DNA of 18,650 nucleotides from Marinilabiliaceae bacterium UBA5213 (GTDB taxonomy: Bacteria; Bacteroidota; Bacteroidia; Bacteroidales; Marinilabiliaceae): NCBI GenBank assembly GCA_002412555.1, contig DHVH01000291.1, positions 1-18,650 of the forward strand, written 5' to 3'. Below, piece after piece: positions 14,701-18,650 of the stretch (the first letter of the stretch is position 1; every line of letters starts with the position of its first letter). Both the position numbers and the translations under genes were made by a program. Below the pieces are notes generated by a model. The model searched no databases and was not told the origin of the DNA. It worked only from the letters and a program-made list of their open reading frames with translations.

Positions 14701-15891
14701 ATGAAAAAAACAATTTTCACACTAAGTCTATTGGTAACAGGCCTATTGCTTGTTAATGGACAACAATTCGAGGCAGAAAAAATCGATGCCAGCGAATTTG
14801 AAGAATTAAAAGTAAAAGTGGGTGCTGACTTTGCCCTGCAATACCAAGGCATTACCCATGAAGCCGATGTCGAATTAATTGATATTAAGAAAAACTTCAA
14901 CCTCCCGACTGCCAACCTTCACATTACGGCAGACCTCGCACCGGGTATACAATTGCACATTAACAACTACATGTCGTCACGCCACCATAACGAAGCATGG
15001 GTAGAAGGCGGATATTTAACCATGGACAACCTGCCATTTTTACCGGCTGCTGACAACATCATGCAGTACCTGACCATTAAAGCAGGGGTAATGATGCCCA
15101 ACTATGGTGACGCCCATTATTTCCGAAGCAACAACGCCGCTGTAACCACCAACCCTTTTGTGGGTAACTGGATTATGGATGCTTATACTAACAATCCAGG
15201 TATGGAATTTCTGTTCCGCCACAGCGGCTTTCTGGCCAATGTGGGTGTTAACAACGGCCGCATGAACTATGGTCGTGGTAACGATTTAGGTGAAGATCTG
15301 GTTTTTACCTGGAAATTAGGATATGACACCAACATCAATGAGGACTTGAGATTGAGAGCATCCTTCTCAGGTTACCATGTAGGCGAAGGCCACAGCGGCT
15401 CCACCCTTTGGGATGGCGACCGTGCAGGCGCCCGTTATTACAACGTGATGCAGGTATTTAATGCAGATGTGCCAGCCAACAACCTCGCTGATGCCAACTT
15501 CCGTTCCGGACGCTGGAGTCCCGGTGCCAACCAAACTGAAATGAGCAGTTATATGGCCAACCTCTTTGTTCAGTTTCACGGACTTGAGGTGTTTGGTATT
15601 TACGAAACCATGAATGGTGTAAGGGGTGGCAACGATCAGGATTTTACACAAACAGCCCTCCAAGGCATCTATCGTTTTGGCGATTTCTATGCCGGTGCCC
15701 GTTTGAATAAAGTGGACAACAACGATGGCTCAACTGTTTCACGCACCAACATTGGTGGAGGCTGGAACATGATTGAATACGTTGTGGTGAAACTCGATTA
15801 TGTAACGCAAAAGTATGAGGGACCAGCACATGGTGCCATCGATGGAGGCAAATTCAACGGACTCGTGCTTGAAGCAGCTATATCATTCTAA
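14701..15891 (+). CDS. Outer-membrane beta-barrel porin-like protein
   Basis: The 396-aa protein starts with a signal peptide (KKTIFTLSLLVTGLLLVNG, cleavage near residue 20). It then shows alternating amphipathic strands rich in Gly, Asn, Tyr and Trp to the end, finishing ...LVLEAAISF with a C-terminal Phe, the outer-membrane targeting signal. Early residues 30-50 (ASEFEELKVKVGADFALQYQ) fit the first strand of porins with an O/P-like fold. The repeated acidic and aromatic loops (WDGDRAGARYYNVMQVF) suggest a substrate pore. I cannot name the solute. It follows the YceI gene after 53 bp and precedes a second YceI-like gene. The pair recalls Bacteroidota loci where YceI and a porin-like protein are co-expressed. 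Function beyond an outer-membrane channel is inference. Confidence 0.8.
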   Translation: MKKTIFTLSLLVTGLLLVNGQQFEAEKIDASEFEELKVKVGADFALQYQGITHEADVELIDIKKNFNLPTANLHITADLAPGIQLHINNYMSSRHHNEAWVEGGYLTMDNLPFLPAADNIMQYLTIKAGVMMPNYGDAHYFRSNNAAVTTNPFVGNWIMDAYTNNPGMEFLFRHSGFLANVGVNNGRMNYGRGNDLGEDLVFTWKLGYDTNINEDLRLRASFSGYHVGEGHSGSTLWDGDRAGARYYNVMQVFNADVPANNLADANFRSGRWSPGANQTEMSSYMANLFVQFHGLEVFGIYETMNGVRGGNDQDFTQTALQGIYRFGDFYAGARLNKVDNNDGSTVSRTNIGGGWNMIEYVVVKLDYVTQKYEGPAHGAIDGGKFNGLVLEAAISF

Positions 15892-15894
15892 TAC

Positions 15895-16018
15895 AATAGG
15901 TCGTTAGATTAAGAGGCGAAGCGTAGCGGGAGTTGAAACGCAGTGGAATACCGAGAATCGGTACCCGCGAAGCGGGATCATTAGGTATTAGGCAAATAAA
16001 AAAGTTTAACGATCTATT
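15895..16018. repeat. Compact palindrome-rich element with 12-bp terminal inverted repeats
   Basis: Left end aataggtcgtta (15895-15906) and right end taacgatctatt (16007-16018) are inverted with one mismatch that still allows a G-T pair. Inside are hairpins taccga-gaa-tcggta (about 15948-15964) and cccgc-gaa-gcggg (about 15964-15976), plus related gcgaagcg/gcgtagcggg words. It has the look of a REP- or MITE-like intergenic repeat. Only one copy is visible here. Confidence 0.5.
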
Positions 16019-16036
16019 CTAGTAATTGCCCATCAT

Positions 16037-16075
16037 ATAAAACAGTTCAGAAGCTAAGCTTCTGAACTGTTTTAT
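16037..16075. terminator. Strong bidirectional hairpin terminator after the porin
   Basis: An 18-bp perfect stem (from ataaaacagttcagaagc at 16037-16054, paired with 16058-16075) encloses a 3-nt loop. Flanking A/T tracts allow termination in both directions. It ends 21 bp before the annotated start of the next gene. Confidence 0.8.
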
Positions 16076-16096
16076 CAAAAAAAATAAAATAAAAAA

Positions 16097-16771
16097 ATGA
16101 CATCTAACAATAAAATACCTACGAATCCACCTTTTGGTATTTTGTCCCCGTCTAAAAATATTTTGCGGTTGGTGCAACTGATGCTCATTTCTTTGCTACT
16201 ACTTGCCCCATCAATTGATTCTGAAGCGCAATTCAGTAAAACGAACAACACTATTAACCATAACGAGTGTGTTGACTTTGTCAGCATTCAGGGCTCCACC
16301 AACGTCAATGAGTTTTCATTCCTTCAATTGCTCAATGAAAGGGAGAGTCCCATACAATTTCATACCCAGGAAGGCTATATCACCATTCAAATACCAGCCC
16401 ACAACTTTGAAGCCTCCAATCCTTTGATGTACAAAGACTTTATCAGTCTAATAAAGGCCGATAAACATCCCTACATTGCCATACGATTTCATTACAACCC
16501 CTACGAACTTTACGAGAAAAATGGTCAAACAAGTGCCATTGATTCTGAAATCTATATCACACTCGCCGGAGAAGAAAAAAAATATAAAATACCGGGACAA
16601 ATTCACCTTTGTCAAGACAGAGCTCTACGCATTATGGGGGATATAAAAATCAACCTCGATGATTTTCAATTAGTAGCTCCATCAAAATTCATGGGCATGG
16701 TAAAGGTTAATAACGAAGTATTTGTTAATTTTGGACTGAAAATGGAGCAAAGTCTAATTTCGAAAAATTGA
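16097..16771 (+). CDS. Diverged YceI-like secreted protein
   Basis: The 224-aa product has an N-terminal hydrophobic export signal (about 24-38, LRLVQLMLISLLLLAPS) ending near SEAQF at residue 45. Its body follows the YceI order: CVDFVSIQGSTNVNEFSF, then DFISLIKADKHPYIAIRFHY, IYITLAGEEKKYKIPGQIHL, and LDDFQLVAPSKFMGMVKVNN with a closing FVNFGLKM strand. It is a paralogue, weakly similar, of the YceI protein two genes upstream. The signal is preceded by about 22 extra residues. A second ATG encodes residue 29 (16181), and since the terminator ends just 21 bp before the first ATG, the shorter start is a real alternative. It stops 11 bp before the Rrf2 gene start, so the two are probably co-transcribed. 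It lacks an obvious lipobox. Confidence 0.75.
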   Translation: MTSNNKIPTNPPFGILSPSKNILRLVQLMLISLLLLAPSIDSEAQFSKTNNTINHNECVDFVSIQGSTNVNEFSFLQLLNERESPIQFHTQEGYITIQIPAHNFEASNPLMYKDFISLIKADKHPYIAIRFHYNPYELYEKNGQTSAIDSEIYITLAGEEKKYKIPGQIHLCQDRALRIMGDIKINLDDFQLVAPSKFMGMVKVNNEVFVNFGLKMEQSLISKN

Positions 16772-16782
16772 ATTACCCGCCT

Positions 16783-17241
16783 ATGAAAATTACCACAAAA
16801 ACACGTTACGGCTTGCGCGCCATGGTTGAAATAGCCAGGGAAACTGGTCGTGATGGCATTTTGCAGAAAGAAATCTCACTCCGACAAAAGTTATCCAACA
16901 AATACCTCGATCAGATCATCCTTGCACTGAAATCCGCCAATCTTATTTTGAATGTGCATGGCAAAAAAAGCGGTTATATTTTGGCCAGACCAGCCGACAG
17001 CATAACGCTTTTGGACATTCATCAAGCTTTTGAGCCGGCCTTTCATATGGTAGATTGCCTCGCCCCCAATTATGTTTGTGAAAAGGAAAACAAATGCTCA
17101 TCCAAGTTATTTTGGCAAGGGCTGAACAATGTGGTCATCGACTATTTTAAGTCTTTCACCCTCCAACAAATATTAGATAAACAAACTGAGTTGGAATCCA
17201 TGCCCAATTTGTCCTGCACCAACATCGTTTGTGAAAAGTAA
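16783..17241 (+). CDS. Rrf2-family transcriptional regulator with three-Cys Fe-S motif
   Basis: The 152-aa protein starts MKITTKTRYGLRAMVEIA, the standard Rrf2 opening, followed by a winged helix-turn-helix (ILQKEISLRQKLSNKYLDQI, then KSGYILARPADSITLLDI). Cys92, Cys99 and Cys105 occupy the cluster region (VDCLAPNYVCEKENKC) with spacing x6/x5, close to the x5/x5 of IscR and NsrR, so an Fe-S cluster is likely. Two extra Cys lie at the C-terminus (SCTNIVC). Such regulators sense iron-sulfur status, nitric oxide or redox state and bind operators as dimers. The ATG at 16783 is chosen over the TTG at 16768 because family proteins begin at MKIT/MRLT. It lies 11 bp after the YceI-like gene and probably controls this envelope locus. 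The signal sensed is not determined by sequence. Confidence 0.9.
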   Translation: MKITTKTRYGLRAMVEIARETGRDGILQKEISLRQKLSNKYLDQIILALKSANLILNVHGKKSGYILARPADSITLLDIHQAFEPAFHMVDCLAPNYVCEKENKCSSKLFWQGLNNVVIDYFKSFTLQQILDKQTELESMPNLSCTNIVCEK

Positions 17242-17252
17242 CCAATCACTTT

Positions 17253-17450
17253 TTACATGGCGCGACCATTTTTCCGTGCCTGTCGATCCTGGGTGGTAGC
17301 ACATGTAATGCCCCGTTTGGCCAGCTCCTTATTGGCACCAATATGCAGATTGGGGAACTGTCCCCTTTTTCTTAACAAAACCCTTACAGACATCAACACA
17401 GCCACAAAGGTCATAAGGATAATCGATAACCCAATCACTTTCCAGATCAT
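17253..17450 (-). CDS. Small membrane-anchored conserved protein (FPNxHIGxNKxxxxRGI type)
   Basis: The 65-aa product has one N-terminal membrane helix (about 3-25, KVIGLSIILMTFVAVLMSVR) and a basic cytoplasmic-type tail with the pattern RGQFPNLHIGANKELAKRGI followed by TCATTQDRQARK. I recognise this pattern as that of a small Bacteroidota protein often seen near Rrf2-type regulators, with an invariant KRGI-x-C and a downstream Asp, but no function is known to me. The single Cys near the tail could be redox active or a metal ligand. It is convergent with the Rrf2 gene, 11 bp apart. A TAATTTTG box (17465-17472) upstream supports expression. Despite its size it is more likely real than a shadow, because nothing else occupies the locus and codon use is normal. 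Confidence 0.7.
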   Translation of the reverse strand: MIWKVIGLSIILMTFVAVLMSVRVLLRKRGQFPNLHIGANKELAKRGITCATTQDRQARKNGRAM

Positions 17451-17464
17451 GATACTATTTTTTA

Positions 17465-17472
17465 CAAAATTA
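17465..17472 (-). promoter_or_regulatory. -7 box of the small membrane protein gene
   Basis: The minus strand reads TAATTTTG, matching TAnnTTTG, 14 bp upstream of the ATG at 17450. The corresponding -33 region has only ATGTTTT rather than a clean TTTG, so this is a moderate match. Confidence 0.4.
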
Positions 17473-17630
17473 CCTATAATTCTTCGAAAACATTCTTCCT
17501 ACCGTTTTAATCGCCTTTGTAAACATTCCGTTTACTCATCTGTTTGAATAGTGGCTGCAAATTCTTTTATCAAGAAAAACGGGCGGATTAGAGTAAAGAA
17601 TTGGTTCCCAATTGTGTGAAATACGTTTTC

Positions 17631-17660
17631 AACCAAAACAGTTCACTTTTGATTTTGGTT
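17631..17660. promoter_or_regulatory. Inverted repeat upstream of the E1 gene
   Basis: aaccaaaa (17631-17638) and ttttggtt (17653-17660) form an 8-bp inverted repeat around 14 bp, 67 bp before the E1 start. A second small palindrome, aattgg-ttc-ccaatt, lies at 17599-17613. Either could be an operator; no protein is implicated. Confidence 0.3.
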
Positions 17661-17727
17661 AATAGTACAAGTAACAGAAAATATGACCAGCTTCTGAGAC
17701 AAATCCGTTAATATTTTATTAATTTGT

Positions 17728-18650
17728 ATGCAAAAGAAAGAAAAAACGCTGGAAATGGAATTATCACCCGAAATAGATTTGAGTTTCGAGGAATTTAAAA
17801 AGGAAGTCCTTAACGATTATAAAATTGGGCAATTAAGCAGGCAAATGAGCATCATTGGCCGCAAAGAAGTGCTCACCGGCAAAGCAAAATTCGGCATTTT
17901 TGGAGATGGCAAAGAAGTAGCACAAATTGCCATGGCCAAGCAATTCATGAAAGGCGACTGGCGTTCAGGCTATTACCGCGACCAAACCTTTTTGTTGGCC
18001 ACTGGCATGACCACACCTGCCAAATTCTTTGCATTGCTATACGGCGAAACCCGCACCGAGCTCAATCCCGATAACGGAGGTCGCTCCTTCAACAACCATT
18101 TTGCCACAAGAATAATTGATGAGGAAGGCAACTGGAAAAAGCAAACAGATAGTAAAAACACTGCAGCAGATATTAGTCCCACCGCAGGCCAAATGCCCCG
18201 GTCAGTCGGACTGGCACTTGCCTCCAAGCTTTACAGGCAAAACCCCCAGCTAAACAAAAACAACCACTTCAGTAACAATGGCAACGAAGTCGTGTTTGTC
18301 TCCATTGGCGATGGCAGCACATCTGAAGGCCATTTCTTTGAAACCATGAATGCTGCCGGTGTGCTGCAAATACCCATGGCCGTTTCCATCTGGGACGATG
18401 GTTATGCCATCTCAGTCACTACAGAAAACCAAACCATTAAGGCCAGTATTTCCAAAGCCCTTAAAGGCTTTGAAAAAGAGAGTAAAAACGGCACTGGCAT
18501 CACCATTATGAAAGCGAAGGGATGGGACTATGCCGGACTGTGCCAAATGTACGAAAAAGGCATAGCTCTTTGCCGCCAGGAACATGTGCCAGTGCTCTTT
18601 CATGTGGACGAAATGACCCAGCCTATGGGGCACTCTTCCTCCGGATCGCA
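17728..18650 (+). CDS. Thiamine-diphosphate 2-oxoacid dehydrogenase E1 (alpha portion), partial at right edge
   Basis: An open frame from ATG 17728 runs off the right edge without a stop (307 codons seen). It shows the E1-alpha fold: YKIGQLSRQMSIIGRKEVL, KQFMKGDWRSGYYRDQTFLL (the substrate and TPP region), and the TPP-binding motif GDGSTSEGHFFETMNAAGVL, continuing to MAVSIWDDGYAIS. These enzymes decarboxylate pyruvate, 2-oxoglutarate or branched-chain 2-oxoacids and pass the acyl group to E2 lipoate. The opening, with an extended N-terminal region before the Arg-rich YYRDQ section, fits the long fused alpha-beta E1 proteins common in Bacteroidota (about 650-800 aa), but the beta part lies outside the window. 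A second in-frame ATG lies at 17755. Substrate choice cannot be decided from this part. Confidence 0.88.
   Translation, partial: MQKKEKTLEMELSPEIDLSFEEFKKEVLNDYKIGQLSRQMSIIGRKEVLTGKAKFGIFGDGKEVAQIAMAKQFMKGDWRSGYYRDQTFLLATGMTTPAKFFALLYGETRTELNPDNGGRSFNNHFATRIIDEEGNWKKQTDSKNTAADISPTAGQMPRSVGLALASKLYRQNPQLNKNNHFSNNGNEVVFVSIGDGSTSEGHFFETMNAAGVLQIPMAVSIWDDGYAISVTTENQTIKASISKALKGFEKESKNGTGITIMKAKGWDYAGLCQMYEKGIALCRQEHVPVLFHVDEMTQPMGHSSSGS

Overview
The window looks like a chromosomal segment from a Bacteroidota bacterium. Supporting signs are the Bacteroidales-style mobile-element genes (RteC family, IntDOT-like tyrosine recombinase, DUF3987-like fragment), several promoter-like TAnnTTTG boxes (two of them with a TTG or TTTG about 19 bp upstream), and weak or absent Shine-Dalgarno sequences. 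A marine or anaerobic Bacteroidales/Marinilabiliales-type host is plausible but cannot be fixed from sequence reading alone.

Positions 1 to about 5940 are the integrase end of a mobile genetic element next to a tRNA pair. Reading leftwards on the minus strand, it carries a tyrosine recombinase, an RteC-family regulator, an excisionase-like HTH protein, a winged-helix replication-type protein and a DnaC-like ATPase, then an unrecognised 146-aa cargo gene and the C-terminal part of a DUF3987-like protein running off the left edge. On the plus strand, between the last two, is the wreck of a HEPN-domain (Rx4H) gene with two in-frame stops and one frameshift. A 17-bp direct repeat pair and a perfect 15-bp inverted repeat are candidate recombination and regulatory sites.

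Positions 5938 to 6245 are a minus-strand tRNA-Ser(GCT) and tRNA-Pro(TGG) unit, with a promoter-like sequence and a terminator hairpin. The tRNA-Pro 3' end faces the element and is a natural attachment-site candidate.

Positions 6433 to 11099 are chromosomal housekeeping or accessory genes. They comprise a trypsin-fold protease without signal peptide, followed 1 bp later by a tiny protein that looks like a stand-alone copy of its N-terminal domain. Then come an FNR-type flavin reductase (minus), a pterin-4a-carbinolamine dehydratase, a corrinoid adenosyltransferase and an ABC-F ATPase (minus).

Positions 11288 to 17450 hold a Cu(I) P-type ATPase and a small HMA copper-chaperone-like protein, then a YceI protein, an outer-membrane beta-barrel porin, a diverged second YceI-like protein, an Rrf2-family regulator with three Cys suited to an Fe-S cluster, and, convergently, a 65-aa membrane-anchored conserved small protein. 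This reads as a metal/redox and cell-envelope locus. A compact palindromic repeat-like element and a strong hairpin terminator separate the porin from the second YceI-like gene. From 17728 to the right edge runs the 5' part of a thiamine-diphosphate 2-oxoacid dehydrogenase E1 gene.

No stretch longer than 300 bases lacks a gene or gene remnant. The longest gaps (714-962, 6246-6432, 13834-14080, 17451-17727) hold only the sites listed.
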